This document shows, one piece after another, positions 16,076 through 26,345 of a DNA stretch of 64,000 bases. Below the pieces are notes generated by a model, which worked only from the letters and a program-made list of their open reading frames with translations, ran no database searches and had not been told where the DNA came from. Location of the stretch: assembly GCF_004217285.1 (NCBI RefSeq), contig NZ_SHKS01000004.1, forward strand, positions 124,001 through 188,000. The letters are read 5' to 3'. This DNA is from Streptomyces sp. BK239 (GTDB lineage: Bacteria > Actinomycetota > Actinomycetes > Streptomycetales > Streptomycetaceae). How positions within the stretch are numbered: position 1 is the first letter of the stretch; each line of letters begins with the position of its first letter. The position numbers were made by a program, and so were the translations under genes.

Positions 16076-19000
16076 TCACCGGGCGGACAGCCCCAGAGCA
16101 CGGGTCAGGTGCTCCGCGATGGTCTCGACATGGGGCGGGTCGATGACGGACAGATGGTCGCCGCCTACGGGAACGATCTCCAGAGACGGGCACAGGGGCG
16201 CCCACCCGAGGTCGGCGTCCTGCCGCAGATAGCGCGGGTCCAGAGCCGTGGTCAGCCGCTGCGGCTGCTGCGCCCGGTAGAGCACCACATGACCGTCGTG
16301 AGGACGGGGGACGTACCGTTCGCCGACGCGGGCGTCGACGTACGAGGTCCGCTGGTGCTCCATGATCCCCGGGCTCATCTCCAGACCGGCCTCCGCGACG
16401 AGCCGCATGATCACCTCGATCTGCTGCTCGTCCGGGGTGCCCGCCAGCTTCTCGTAGGGAAGCTCCAGACGGTGGCCGTACGTCTGCTCGATGTACTCGG
16501 CGAAGCGGCCGAACCGTTCGAGCAGGAACTCCGGCGACTCCCGCTGCTGCAGGGCGGCGGGCAGGATGGTGTCGATCAGGCCGAGGAACCCGACGCCCTG
16601 CCCCTCCTCCTTCAGCTGACGGGCCACCTCGTAGGCGAGGCAGCCGCCGAAGGACCAGCCGAGCAGGTGGTACGGGCCGTCCGGCTGGATGCCGCGGATG
16701 AGCGTGCGGTAGTGGGCCGCCTTGTCCTCCATGGTGCTCAGCTCGTCGACGCGTTCCAGCCCGTACACGGGCAGCCCGGCCGGCAGCAGCTGCGTCAGAG
16801 GCAGGTACACCGAGGTCGGCCCGCCCGCCGGGTGGAACGTGAACAGCGGGGGGCGCGGCGATCCCGCGGGCGCCGGGCGCAGGGTGGTGACCGCGGAGGC
16901 GCCGGTCCGGTTGACCACGGGCCGGATCAGTTCGGCGACGGCCACGACCGTGCGGTGGGCGAGGACGGCGTCGGCCGTCAGCGCCAGCTGCGGATCGTCG
17001 CCGAGCCGCCGGCTGATGACGTCCGCCATGGCCGAGGCGGCGGCCAGGTCCCCGCCGGCGGCGGTGAAGTCCTCGCGGATGTCCTTCGGCCCGCGTCCGA
17101 GGACCTCCGCCCACGCGCTCGCCACCAGCCGCTCCGCCGCGTCCCTCGCGCCGAGGGAGGTCGGCAGGGAGGGCGGGGGCGACTGCGCCTGTCGCACGCT
17201 GTCCGGCGTGGAGGCGGCCAGGGGCGCCGCGGGGTCCAGTCCGAGCCGCTCCAGCACGGCGGAGCCGAGCTCCCGGAGGCAGGCGCCGCGGAGCAGCTGC
17301 GGGGCGGGCAGGTCGACGCCGAAGTCCTGGCGGACGGCGTTGCGGATGCGCACCGCCATCAGGGAGTCCAGCCCCAGCTCGGTCAACGGGGCCGTCTCGC
17401 TCAGCTCGTGAACGCTGAAGCCCATGATGCCGGCCGTCCGCCGGACCAGGCGGGCGTACACCGCGTCCGGGGCGGAGCCGCCGAGCGCCGCGATGCCGTC
17501 CGGGCCGATCCAGTCGTCGACGACGACCGAGTCGTCCTCCAGGACGTCGGTGAAGAAGGGAATGGCCGACAGGCCGGGGAACGCCGCCAGCACGCGGTCC
17601 GCGTCGAGGTGCACGACCCCGACGTGCGTGCGGTCGAGGACGACGAGCGACTGGAGGGCGTCCATGCCTTCGCCCAGCCGGATGGGCTCCAGGGCCAGCG
17701 CAGGGTTCCCGGCCGTCGACGCGACGTTCTCCCAGGGGCCCCAGGCGATGGAGGTCGCCGGCAGGCCGACGGCCCGGCGGCGGTGGGCGAGGGCGTCGAG
17801 CCAGGCGTTGGCGGCCGCGTAGGCCGACTGCCCCGGTGAGCCGAGCAGCGCGGCGGCGGAGCTGTAGTTCACCCACCAGTCCAGGTCGTGGTCGGCGATC
17901 GCCGCCTCCAGGTTGCGGGCCCCGACGGCCTTGGGCCGCAGCACCGTGTCGATGTCGCCCGGTTCGAGGTCGGTGATCACCCGGTCGTGCAGGACGCCGG
18001 CGCAGTGCGCGACACCGCGCAGCGTGTGGCCGTCGGCGACGGCCGCGCTCACCAGGGCCTCGGCCACGCCGGGTTCCGCGATGTCCCCCTGGACCACGGC
18101 GACGGACGTGCCCCGGGCCTCCCACCCGGCCAGCGCCTCCAGGGCCTCGGGGCCGGGGTCCCGGCGTCCGTTGAGGACCACGCGGCCCGCTCCCTGTTCG
18201 GCGAGCCGGGCCGCGGTCGCGAGCCCCAGCCCGGTCAGGCCGCCGGTGACGACGTAGGCGCCGTCGGGACGGGTGAAGACCACCTCGTCGCCGCGCCGGG
18301 GGGTGAGGTCGGCACGGGCGAGCCGGGCGGTGAGCCGGGTGCCGGTCCGCCAGGCGATCTCGTCGGCCTCCCCGTCGGCGAGGAGCTCCTCCACCAGATC
18401 GTCGACCGCGCCGGTCTGCCGGTCGACGTCCACCGAGGACGCCCTCAGCTGCGGCTGTTCGAGCGCCAGCACGCGGACGAGGCCGCGCAGACAGGCCAGG
18501 TGCGGCGTGCCCGCTTCGCCGGGCCCCGTCGACTGCGCCAGCACCGTGGCCATCCACAGTCGTGGCGGCTGCCGGCGCGTGTCGGCGGCCAGGCGGCGGG
18601 CCAGCCGGGCCGCCGTGCGCAGCGGCCGGATGTCGTCGTCGCGGTCGCACTGCGGGAAGAACAGCACGACGGCGCTCGGGCCGTCCTCCGCCGCCTCCAG
18701 CCAGGCGCCGAGCGCGCCGTCGACGGCGTCGTCGCGGGCGTCGGCCACGGTGAGGGCGGCGCCCTTGGCCTCCAGGGCCGACGCGAGCGAGCCGGTGACG
18801 CCGCTCGCGGCGTCCGGTTCGTCGCTGACGAGCAGGACACGCTGCGGTCGGCCCAGCGGCAGGGGAGCGGTGGACTTCTCCCACTGGACGTCGTAGGCGC
18901 TCGTCTCCAGCGGCCGGGGCACCTCGTGCCGCTCCACGGGACGCAGCCTGACCTGCCGGGCGACGATCTCGCTGGTGTCGCCCCGGGCGGTGAGGTCCCA

Positions 19001-22000
19001 GTGGCTGACGGCGGGCTCCGCCGCGTCGTCGCCGTCCGCGGGGGTGCAGCGGATGTCGTACGCGGTGTCGAAGACGCCGGGCCCCTTGACGTGCAGGGAC
19101 GCCACGCCGACCGGGACGCCGGCTTCCGTGTCCGCGGAGCGCGCCGCTTCGAGCATGGCGGTCAGCAGCTGGGCGTAGGACGGCCGGTGCGGATGCTGTA
19201 CGTCCCTCAGGGCGAAGTGCTCGACGAGGACCGGTTCCCGTTCCGCGTGCGGGCGGTGCCGCCCCTCGGCGGCGCCGTCACGGGTGACGCGGGCCGAGGC
19301 GTGACAGCTCCAGGTGGGGCCGGCGCCGCGGGCGTGCAGGGAGATGGCCCCCTCCGTACCGGTCGCGGGCTCCCAGACGAGGGTCACCGGAGTGCTGTCG
19401 GAGAGGGCGAGCCACTGGTGGATCCGCAGGTCCTCGACGCCCAGCCGGGTGATGCCCTCCCGGGCCCACAGGTCCAGACCGGCCTCGATCATCAGTTCCG
19501 CCGCGTCCGCCAGGGTCAGGACCGCTCTGTCGTGGACCGTGCCCCGCTGGCCGTGCCGGCGGGTGCCGACGTCCGCCTGCCACAGCGCGGCGCCGCTCCT
19601 CGGGTCGTCGGTGCGCACCCCCAGCAGCGGATGCCCCACGACCTCTTCGGAGCGGACCGCACGGGCGAACCAGAACCGTTCGTGCCGCCAGGGCGGTGTG
19701 GGCAGCGAGGTGCGCGCCCCGGCCGGCCACAGGCCCGTGTCGAGCCTGACGCCGGCGAAGTGCAGCCGGGTCAGCGCCGCACGCAGCTCGACGGTGTCGT
19801 CGGTGTTCTTGTGCATGGTCGCGACGACCAGGGCCTGGCCCCCCGCCGGGATCGCGTCGAGGGTCTCGGCGAGCGGGACGACGGCGATGGGGTGGGGTGA
19901 GATCTCCAGGAAGAGGCCGTGGCCGTCCTCGGCGGCGGCGGCCACCGCCTGTTGCAGCCGGACCGGGCGGCGGACGTTGGCGCACCAGTACTCCGCGTCG
20001 GCCGTGATGTCCGTCCGGGGATCGTCGAGAGCGGTGCTGTACCACGGCGTGGCGGGGGTGCGCGGGCGCAGTCCGGCCAGGTCCTCGCGCAGGGGCGGCA
20101 GGACGGGGTCGACCTCGGCGGAGTGTCCGGCTCCGCCGACCTCCAGCAGCCGGGCGAGGTGGCCCTGCTCGGTCAGCTCGTCCACCAGGTCGCGCACGGC
20201 GTCGGCCGGTCCGGCCACCGTGCAGCGCTGCGGAGAGGAGTGGACGGCGACCTCGACGCCGGGAAACCGGCTGAGGACGTCGGCCCGGGTCGGCGCGGGC
20301 AGCTCGATCGCGGCCATCGCGCCGGCGTCGATGGTGGCGAGGAGGGCGGACCGGCGGACGATGACGCGCAGTCCGTCCTCGGCGTCGAGCGCTCCGGCGA
20401 CCACGGCGGCGGCGACCTCGCCCATCGAGTGGCCGATGACGGCGGCGGGGACCACACCGTGGGCCCGCATGGTCCGCGCCAGGGCCAGCTGCATGCCGTA
20501 GAGCATCGGCTGGACCCGGTCGACCGTCCCGTCGTGCGGGGTCGTGAGCAGGTCGGTCAGCGTGGAGCCGGTCTCCGCGAGGAACACCGGGTCGAGGGCG
20601 GTCACCTCGGCGGCGAACAGGGAGTCCTCGGCCAGCAGCCGTCGTCCCATGCCCTCCCACTGCGAGCCGTATCCGGAGAACACGAACACCGGCCGGCGCG
20701 GTGTGGACGGCTGCGCCGCCGCGCTGTCGGCGCATGCGGCGACCACTCCGGGGACCGTTTCGCCCCGGGCCAGCGCGGCGAGCCTGTCGGCCGCCTCGCG
20801 GCGGTCCCGCGCGACGACCGCGGCACAGGACGGGCCCCGGCGGTGGGTGGCGAGCGTGTGGGCGAGGTCGGTGAGGGCGGGCGCGCCGTCGGCCGCCACC
20901 CACCGCGCCAGACTCGCGGCCACGTCGGGGAGCCGGTCGGCGGACCGGGCGGACACCACCAGGACGTGCGGGCGCCCGGCGTCCTCCTCGTCGGCGGGCG
21001 TCCGCGCGGCCCCCGGGGCGGGCGGCGCCTGCTCCAGGACGACATGGGCGTTGGTGCCGCCGAAGCCGAAGGCGGACACGCCGGCCCGTGCGGGCCGCTG
21101 TCCGGCGGTGGGCCACTCGGTCGGCTCGGTGACCACCCGAAGGCCCAGCTCGGCGAAGTCGATGTGCGGGTTGGGCGTGCGGAAGTGCAGGCCGGCCGGA
21201 ATGCGGCCGTGCCGCAGGGCCAGGGCGGTCTTGATCAGCCCCATGATGCCGGCGGCGCCCTCCAGATGGCCCAGGTTGCTCTTGACCGACCCGAGGAGCA
21301 GCGGACGGTCGGCCGGCCGCCCGGCTCCGACGACCGCTCCGAGAGCCGTCGCCTCGATGGGGTCCCCCAGCAGCGTGCCCGTCCCGTGCGCCTCGACGTA
21401 GTCGAGGTCCGCGCCGTCGAGCCGCGCGTCCCGCAGCGCGTCGCGCAACAGGGCTTCCTGGGCGGCCGGGTTGGGCGCCATGAGCCCCGCCGAGCGGCCG
21501 TCCTGGTTGACCGCGGTGCCCCTGATCACGGCCACCACCAAGTCGCCGTCGCGCCGGGCGTCGGCGAGCCGCTTGAGCACGACCACACCGCAGCCCTCAC
21601 CGCGGGTGATCCCGTCCGCCGAGGCGTCGAACGGCTTGCACCGGCCGTCCCCGGCCAGCGCGCCGGCCTGCTGGAAGGACGCGGTGACCGCCGGGGACAG
21701 CAGCACGTTGACGCCCGCGGCCAGCGCGGTGTCGCACTCCCGGCCGCGCAGGCTGCGACAGGCCAGGTGCACGGCCACGAGGGACGACGAGCAGGCCGAG
21801 TCGACGGTGATGCTCGGGCCGCGCAGGTCGAGCGAGTACGAGACCCGGTTGGCGACGATGCTGCCGGCGGCCCCGGTGCTCGTCCACGGCGTCAGACGCG
21901 CCGGGTCCGAGGTCGTCAGCTGCCCGTACTCCAGGGCGCTGAGGCCGACGAAGACGCCGGTGGAGGTGGCCCTGAGGGAGTGGGCGGGCGTTCCCGCGTG

Positions 22001-22708
22001 GTCCAGCGCCTCGCAGGCCACCTCGAGCAGCAGCCGTTGCTGGGGGTCCATGACCTCGGCCTCGTGAGGGGCGATGCCGAAGAACTTCGCGTCGAACCCC
22101 GCGACGTCGTCGAGGAAGGCTCCCCAGCGGGTGGTGGCCTCCATCAGCGCGGTGACGTCGGAGGCGGTGCCGGCGAAGTCGCGCCACCGCCCCTCGGGGA
22201 CCTGGCCGACCAGGTCCGCTCCCGCCAGGAGCCGCTCCCAGAAGGCGTCGGGGCCCCGCACGTTCTCCGGCAGCCGGCATCCGATGCCGACGACGGCGAC
22301 GGCGTCCTCGTCGTCGGCGTCGGAGGCGGCTGCTCCCGCACCCGCACCCGCGTCGGCGGAGGCGCGGGCGTGCTCCGCGCCGGCCGCGCGGGCGTCCTCG
22401 TCGTCCGTCAGCGCGCCGACCAGCTGGGCGAGGGTGGGGTTCTCCCACAACAGGGTGGCGGACAGCGGCCGGTCGAGCACCTTCTCCAGCTCACCGGTCA
22501 GCCCGACGGCGTCGCGGGAGGTCAGGCCGTACTCCGCCAGAGGGCGGGCGTCGTCCAGTTGTTCCGGGGAGATGCCGCAGAGGTTCGACACCAGCCGCAC
22601 CAGTACCGCCCGCAGCGCCTCGGAACCCGGCCCGGAGCGGGCGTCTGGCGTGACGGGGCTGGTCCGGACGTCCTCCACGGGCTCCTGGTCTCCGCCTGGT
22701 CGCTTCAT
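16076..22708 (-). CDS. Pks13-like type I polyketide synthase, ACP-KS-AT-DH(degenerate)-KR-ACP-ACP(degenerate)-TE
   Basis: A 2210-residue single-module synthase. The N-terminal carrier has Ser64 in YGLTSRDAV, the form of the Pks13 loading carrier. KS is at about 135-560 (Cys306 in DSACSS, His441 in EAHGTGT, His481 in KSNLGH). AT is at 670-960 (Ser761 in GHSMGE, Arg785/786 present, XAGH-type motif at 859-862). The DH-like region (1020-1265) keeps His1059 but lacks the Gly and Pro of the motif and the second catalytic Asp. KR is at 1280-1710 (GGLTGLG, Ser1617, Tyr1630, Asn1634, VLHD suggesting B-type). The active carrier has Ser1782 in LGLDSL. A second carrier-like region (1850-1935) has GGD-LAAAS with the Ser missing. 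TE is at 1945-2205 (Ser2019 in GWSFGG, His2185 in GGDH). ATG 22708 overlaps the ligase TGA (ATGA). Predicted product is a 2-alkyl-3-hydroxyacyl chain. Confidence 0.95.
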   Translation of the reverse strand: MKRPGGDQEPVEDVRTSPVTPDARSGPGSEALRAVLVRLVSNLCGISPEQLDDARPLAEYGLTSRDAVGLTGELEKVLDRPLSATLLWENPTLAQLVGALTDDEDARAAGAEHARASADAGAGAGAAASDADDEDAVAVVGIGCRLPENVRGPDAFWERLLAGADLVGQVPEGRWRDFAGTASDVTALMEATTRWGAFLDDVAGFDAKFFGIAPHEAEVMDPQQRLLLEVACEALDHAGTPAHSLRATSTGVFVGLSALEYGQLTTSDPARLTPWTSTGAAGSIVANRVSYSLDLRGPSITVDSACSSSLVAVHLACRSLRGRECDTALAAGVNVLLSPAVTASFQQAGALAGDGRCKPFDASADGITRGEGCGVVVLKRLADARRDGDLVVAVIRGTAVNQDGRSAGLMAPNPAAQEALLRDALRDARLDGADLDYVEAHGTGTLLGDPIEATALGAVVGAGRPADRPLLLGSVKSNLGHLEGAAGIMGLIKTALALRHGRIPAGLHFRTPNPHIDFAELGLRVVTEPTEWPTAGQRPARAGVSAFGFGGTNAHVVLEQAPPAPGAARTPADEEDAGRPHVLVVSARSADRLPDVAASLARWVAADGAPALTDLAHTLATHRRGPSCAAVVARDRREAADRLAALARGETVPGVVAACADSAAAQPSTPRRPVFVFSGYGSQWEGMGRRLLAEDSLFAAEVTALDPVFLAETGSTLTDLLTTPHDGTVDRVQPMLYGMQLALARTMRAHGVVPAAVIGHSMGEVAAAVVAGALDAEDGLRVIVRRSALLATIDAGAMAAIELPAPTRADVLSRFPGVEVAVHSSPQRCTVAGPADAVRDLVDELTEQGHLARLLEVGGAGHSAEVDPVLPPLREDLAGLRPRTPATPWYSTALDDPRTDITADAEYWCANVRRPVRLQQAVAAAAEDGHGLFLEISPHPIAVVPLAETLDAIPAGGQALVVATMHKNTDDTVELRAALTRLHFAGVRLDTGLWPAGARTSLPTPPWRHERFWFARAVRSEEVVGHPLLGVRTDDPRSGAALWQADVGTRRHGQRGTVHDRAVLTLADAAELMIEAGLDLWAREGITRLGVEDLRIHQWLALSDSTPVTLVWEPATGTEGAISLHARGAGPTWSCHASARVTRDGAAEGRHRPHAEREPVLVEHFALRDVQHPHRPSYAQLLTAMLEAARSADTEAGVPVGVASLHVKGPGVFDTAYDIRCTPADGDDAAEPAVSHWDLTARGDTSEIVARQVRLRPVERHEVPRPLETSAYDVQWEKSTAPLPLGRPQRVLLVSDEPDAASGVTGSLASALEAKGAALTVADARDDAVDGALGAWLEAAEDGPSAVVLFFPQCDRDDDIRPLRTAARLARRLAADTRRQPPRLWMATVLAQSTGPGEAGTPHLACLRGLVRVLALEQPQLRASSVDVDRQTGAVDDLVEELLADGEADEIAWRTGTRLTARLARADLTPRRGDEVVFTRPDGAYVVTGGLTGLGLATAARLAEQGAGRVVLNGRRDPGPEALEALAGWEARGTSVAVVQGDIAEPGVAEALVSAAVADGHTLRGVAHCAGVLHDRVITDLEPGDIDTVLRPKAVGARNLEAAIADHDLDWWVNYSSAAALLGSPGQSAYAAANAWLDALAHRRRAVGLPATSIAWGPWENVASTAGNPALALEPIRLGEGMDALQSLVVLDRTHVGVVHLDADRVLAAFPGLSAIPFFTDVLEDDSVVVDDWIGPDGIAALGGSAPDAVYARLVRRTAGIMGFSVHELSETAPLTELGLDSLMAVRIRNAVRQDFGVDLPAPQLLRGACLRELGSAVLERLGLDPAAPLAASTPDSVRQAQSPPPSLPTSLGARDAAERLVASAWAEVLGRGPKDIREDFTAAGGDLAAASAMADVISRRLGDDPQLALTADAVLAHRTVVAVAELIRPVVNRTGASAVTTLRPAPAGSPRPPLFTFHPAGGPTSVYLPLTQLLPAGLPVYGLERVDELSTMEDKAAHYRTLIRGIQPDGPYHLLGWSFGGCLAYEVARQLKEEGQGVGFLGLIDTILPAALQQRESPEFLLERFGRFAEYIEQTYGHRLELPYEKLAGTPDEQQIEVIMRLVAEAGLEMSPGIMEHQRTSYVDARVGERYVPRPHDGHVVLYRAQQPQRLTTALDPRYLRQDADLGWAPLCPSLEIVPVGGDHLSVIDPPHVETIAEHLTRALGLSAR

Positions 22709-24477
22709 GCGGTGCCGGTCTCCCTCTGTGCTCGGGTGTCGTCGCTCCAGGCGCCCTGGAGGTAGTGCTCGCGGCAGGCCCCGCGGGCGACCTTTCCGCT
22801 CGTGGTGTGGGGCACGGTGCCGGGCGGGGCCAGGACGAAGTCGTGGACGGCGACGCCGTGGCCGGTGGAGACCGCCGCGCGCACGGCCCGTGCCGCCTCC
22901 TCCCGGACGCCGTCGGCGTCCGCCAGGTCGCGCGCGTGCTCGGCGACGACGACCAGGCGCTCCCCGTCGTCGGTGAGGACGGAGAACGCCGCGGTGTGAT
23001 GGCGGCGCACGGCCGGGTGGGCGCTCTCGACGGTCTGCTCGATGTCCTGCGGGTAGTGGTTGCTGCCGTCGATGATCACGAGGTCCTTGATGCGCCCGGT
23101 GACGTAGAGCTGGCCGCGGTGGCGCAGCCCCAGGTCGCCCGTGCGCAGCCACCCCCGCGTCCCGTCGTCCGGGTCGCCGTGGAGGGCGGCGCGGAACGTG
23201 GCCTCGCTCTGCTCCGGGCGGCCCCAGTAGCCGCGCCCGATGTTGGGGCCGCGCAGCCAGATCTCGCCCACGTGCCCGTCCTCCAGACGGACGTGCGTGA
23301 CCGGGTCGACGACGGCCGCCTCCTGGCCGGTGGGCAGGCCGCAGCCGACCAGGCGGGTCACGGCCCCCGGGCCCTCGGCGACGCGTGCGACGCCGGCCGC
23401 GAGCGCGTCCCGGTCGAAGGGGGTGACGGTGGGCTCCTCGCCCGCCGGTGAGGCGGAGACGAAGACGGTCGCCTCGGCGAGCCCGTACGACGGGCGCATC
23501 GCCGTGGGGAGCGCGCCGGCCGGGGCGAAGGCCTGCTGGAACCGGTGGAGCGTCTGCTCGGAGATCGGTTCGCTGCCGTTGACCATGGCGGCGACGGAAC
23601 CCAGCGACAGCTCGCCGCGCTCCTCGTCGGTGACGCGGCGCGCGCAGTAGTCGTAGGCGAAGTTGGGGGCGGCGGTGATCGCGCCCTGGTGCGCGGTGAG
23701 CAACCGCAGCCAGCGGACGGGCTGTTGGACGAAGGCCAGCGGGTCCATCAGCACGGACGGGACATGCCCGACGAGGGGGAGCACCACTGCCAGCACGAGC
23801 CCCATGTCGTGGTAGAGCGGCAGCCAGCCGACGGTGCGGTTGTGGCCCGGGCGGATGCCGTAAGCCTCAAGAGCCTGGCGGGCGTTGGCGCATACGTTGG
23901 CGTGGGTGATCTCCACGCCGGACGGCACGCGCGTGGAGCCCGAGGTGTACTGCAGGTAGGCGCAGTCCCCGGGCCGGACAGGGGCGATCTCCCCGCCCGC
24001 CGCCGGGCCCCCGGGCGCCGGCTCCGAGACCAAGTCCCGCTCGGTGGCCACACGTACGCGCAGCCCGTCCTGGTTGGCGCAGAACTTCTCGACGGTCGGG
24101 AGCGAGTCCGGGCTGGTGAGGGCGAGCACCGGGTCGGCGTCGGCGAGGACGGCGCCCAGCTTCGCCGCGTGGCCGGGCAGGTCCGGCGTGAAGAGCGGCA
24201 CGGCGATCGCGCCGGAGCACGCGGCTGCGAGGAAGCCGACGACGTAGTCCAGGTTCTGCGGCGCCACGACGGCGACCCGTTCGCCCACCGCGCCGGCGCG
24301 GCGCAGTGCGCTCGCGAGCGCGTCCACCCGCCGCTCCAGCTCGCCCCACGTCAGGCTGGAGGGGACGCCCCCGCGGTCGCCGGCGAAGTCCACGAAGGTG
24401 AACGCCGTTTCGTCGGGTGTGCGTGCCGCGGCTTGAGCGAGATAGTGACTGATCGTGTCTCTCACGGTTTCCAGCAC
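22705..24477 (-). CDS. Fatty acyl-AMP ligase (FAAL, FadD32-like)
   Basis: A 590-residue adenylating enzyme that activates a fatty acid as acyl-AMP and hands it to a carrier protein without making acyl-CoA. The P-loop YTSGSTRVPSGV (about 177-188) is the FAAL form. A conserved GWLPLYHDMGLV block follows, then RPSYGLAEATVFVS, the hinge region GRIKDLVIIDGSNHYPQDIE and the C-terminal lysine segment TTSGKVAR (Lys562). Its stop overlaps the start of the synthase, so the two are coupled, like fadD32-pks13. GTG 24477 has a GGTGA site five bases upstream; GTG 24465 is the alternative. Inference: it loads a long-chain fatty acid on the N-terminal carrier (Ser64) of the synthase. Confidence 0.94.
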   Translation of the reverse strand: MLETVRDTISHYLAQAAARTPDETAFTFVDFAGDRGGVPSSLTWGELERRVDALASALRRAGAVGERVAVVAPQNLDYVVGFLAAACSGAIAVPLFTPDLPGHAAKLGAVLADADPVLALTSPDSLPTVEKFCANQDGLRVRVATERDLVSEPAPGGPAAGGEIAPVRPGDCAYLQYTSGSTRVPSGVEITHANVCANARQALEAYGIRPGHNRTVGWLPLYHDMGLVLAVVLPLVGHVPSVLMDPLAFVQQPVRWLRLLTAHQGAITAAPNFAYDYCARRVTDEERGELSLGSVAAMVNGSEPISEQTLHRFQQAFAPAGALPTAMRPSYGLAEATVFVSASPAGEEPTVTPFDRDALAAGVARVAEGPGAVTRLVGCGLPTGQEAAVVDPVTHVRLEDGHVGEIWLRGPNIGRGYWGRPEQSEATFRAALHGDPDDGTRGWLRTGDLGLRHRGQLYVTGRIKDLVIIDGSNHYPQDIEQTVESAHPAVRRHHTAAFSVLTDDGERLVVVAEHARDLADADGVREEAARAVRAAVSTGHGVAVHDFVLAPPGTVPHTTSGKVARGACREHYLQGAWSDDTRAQRETGTA

Positions 24478-24716
24478 TAAGTCACCGAACCTTTGTCTGA
24501 GGAAGGGGGCTGACTCCTGGCAGTGGTGAAGGAACAGCCAAACACGGAGGGATGCCGGGCATCCAGTGACACGCCGAGGCGAACCGCGGGCCGAAAAGGT
24601 CGGCGGAATACCCGCGAGTCGCCCTCGATATGCTCGGGGTGCGGCGTATGCAGGAGGGGATTTGAGAACGCGGCTCTCCTTTCCGCTTCCTTCCACCGTC
24701 GCACGAGGCAGGTATC
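24478..24716. promoter_or_regulatory. Divergent promoter region of the ligase-synthase operon and the MFS gene
   Basis: This 239-base region must hold the promoters for the minus-strand ligase-synthase operon and the plus-strand MFS gene. Its base composition is visibly less GC-rich than the genes. It contains the palindrome at 24550-24564. I see no small gene in it. Confidence 0.6.
24550..24564. promoter_or_regulatory. Perfect palindrome GGATGCC-G-GGCATCC, candidate operator
   Basis: Seven-base perfect arms flank a single G, 73 bases upstream of the ligase start and 152 bases upstream of the MFS start. It is the best-formed candidate operator of the lipid cluster. No family consensus is recognised and no regulator gene is linked. 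Confidence 0.4.
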
Positions 24717-26162
24717 GTGAGCCGACCGCGTGTCATCGCCCTTCTCGTGGCCGTTCTCCTGCCGTCGTTCATGACGGCCCTGGACAACACCATCGTCAAT
24801 GTGGCACTGCCCGCAATTCAAGCCGAACTCGTCTTGAGCGACGCCGACTTGAAATGGGTCGCGGCTGTCTATCCGCTCACGCTCGCAAGCTTTCTCCTGC
24901 TGGGCGGACACCTGGCCGACATCGTCGGGCGGCGCACGACGCTCCTGTCGGGCGTCGCCCTCTTCAGCGTGTCCTCGGCGGGCGGCACGGTGGCCGCCTC
25001 GGGGGAGGTGCTGATCGCCCTGCGGGGGCTCCAGGGCGCCGGCGCCGCGCTGATCCTGCCGGCGTCGCTGGCCGTCATGGCGCAGGACCTCCCCGCCCGC
25101 TCGCGCAACGTCGCCTTCAGCGCCATGACCGCCACGCTGGCCGCGGCGCTGGCCTGCGGACCCGTCGTCTCCGGTGTGATGACCCAACACCTGGGCTGGG
25201 AATCGGTGTTCGCGATGAACGTGCCGCTCGGCTGCGTCAGCCTCCTCTTCGGCTGCGCCGTCCCCCGGCGCACCCCCTTCGGCCGCTCCCCGTCCGCGCC
25301 GACGGTCACGCTGTCCCTGCGCGTCGTCGCACTGGCCTGCTGCGCGCTGGCGGCCCTCGCCCACTGGCTGATCGAAGGAGCCGCGTACGGGTTCACCGGC
25401 GTTCCCGTCGTCGTCTCGGGAACCGTGTTCGCGGCCTCGGCCGTCGGCCTGTCGTACGAACTGACGCTCCGCAGGAACGCGGCGCTGCGGCTTCTCTTCC
25501 GGCAACGCCCCTACCTCGGCGGAGTCATCACCCAACTGCTGGGCGGACTGAGTGTCAGCGGAGTTTATTTCTTCACATCGCAATTCCTCCAGAACGGCCT
25601 CGGACTCACCCCGACATCGGCCGGTCTCGCCTTTGTCCCGCTGGCTCTTTCCGTACTCGCCACCGCCCCTTTCATCGGCCGGATCGCGAACCGCTGGGGG
25701 GCCGGCAGGGTGTCCGCCGCGGGCCTTCTCCTGGTCGGCTCCGGATTGCTGCTGATCGCGCTGGGAAGCCTGGGAGGAACCGTCGTCCACGTCCTGCCCG
25801 GGCTTTCCGTCGTCGGCTTCGGCTCCGCGCTCGCCGTTCCGCTCACCACCCGCGCCCTGGAATCCTCGCCCGGCCACCTTTCCGGTATCGCCGCCGGATT
25901 GTTCAGCGCCATCCGGGAGGCCTCCGGAGTCGTCGGGATCGCCCTCGTGGGCGCCGTCGTGTCGTTCGTGGAACAGAGCGCCGTCGCCGCGGGAGCCGGT
26001 GAGACGGAGGCCTTCCTCTCCGGCTACAAGATCGGGCTCTGCATGGCGGCCGCGCTGGTCGGGGCCGGCGCCCCCGTCGCGCTGTGGGCGCTGCGGCAGG
26101 GCGAGGACACCCCGGAGGGCGGCAGGGAGGCGTCCCCGTACCCCTCGGAACAGGGACGGTGA
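24717..26162 (+). CDS. MFS transporter, DHA2-like drug/lipid exporter
   Basis: A 481-residue, 14-helix-type major facilitator protein that exports small amphipathic molecules by proton antiport. Motif D1 is in FMTALDNTIVNVALPAIQ, motif A is GGHLADIVGRRTTLL, motif B is LIALRGLQGAGAALILP and motif C is ALACGPVVSGV. These place it with actinobacterial antibiotic exporters of the DHA2 group. GTG 24717 follows a GAGGCAGG site. It is divergent from the ligase-synthase operon and is followed after 183 bases by the MmpL-type gene. It probably exports the cluster product or an intermediate, which is inference; self-resistance is also possible. Confidence 0.93.
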   Translation: MSRPRVIALLVAVLLPSFMTALDNTIVNVALPAIQAELVLSDADLKWVAAVYPLTLASFLLLGGHLADIVGRRTTLLSGVALFSVSSAGGTVAASGEVLIALRGLQGAGAALILPASLAVMAQDLPARSRNVAFSAMTATLAAALACGPVVSGVMTQHLGWESVFAMNVPLGCVSLLFGCAVPRRTPFGRSPSAPTVTLSLRVVALACCALAALAHWLIEGAAYGFTGVPVVVSGTVFAASAVGLSYELTLRRNAALRLLFRQRPYLGGVITQLLGGLSVSGVYFFTSQFLQNGLGLTPTSAGLAFVPLALSVLATAPFIGRIANRWGAGRVSAAGLLLVGSGLLLIALGSLGGTVVHVLPGLSVVGFGSALAVPLTTRALESSPGHLSGIAAGLFSAIREASGVVGIALVGAVVSFVEQSAVAAGAGETEAFLSGYKIGLCMAAALVGAGAPVALWALRQGEDTPEGGREASPYPSEQGR

Positions 26163-26345
26163 CGGCCGGCGCGCCGACGGCGTCACCCGTTCACCCCGGT
26201 GGCCTGCCGTGACTTGCCGGTGCACCTCGCACGCACAGACTGGGAAGGAACCTGCGCACCGGCGGGAGCCGGGCCGGCCCACGGCCGCCCTCGCCTTCTC
26301 GCGGCACAGCCATGTCCCGCCCCTCTCCTGACGGAAGGAACAGGT

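Noticed and set aside
18235..18870. Possible enoylreductase domain between DH and KR
   Set aside because: Residues 1280-1470 lack the ER NADPH motif and match the structural half of a ketoreductase.
19919..22765. 948-residue open frame on the plus strand
   Set aside because: It is antisense to the synthase. High GC3 leaves stop-free shadow frames. Its composition is His/Arg/Gly-rich with no domain.
16076..23152. 2358-residue version of the synthase starting inside the ligase gene
   Set aside because: The added N terminus is a shadow of the ligase. The ATG at 22708 overlaps the ligase stop and begins just before the first carrier domain.
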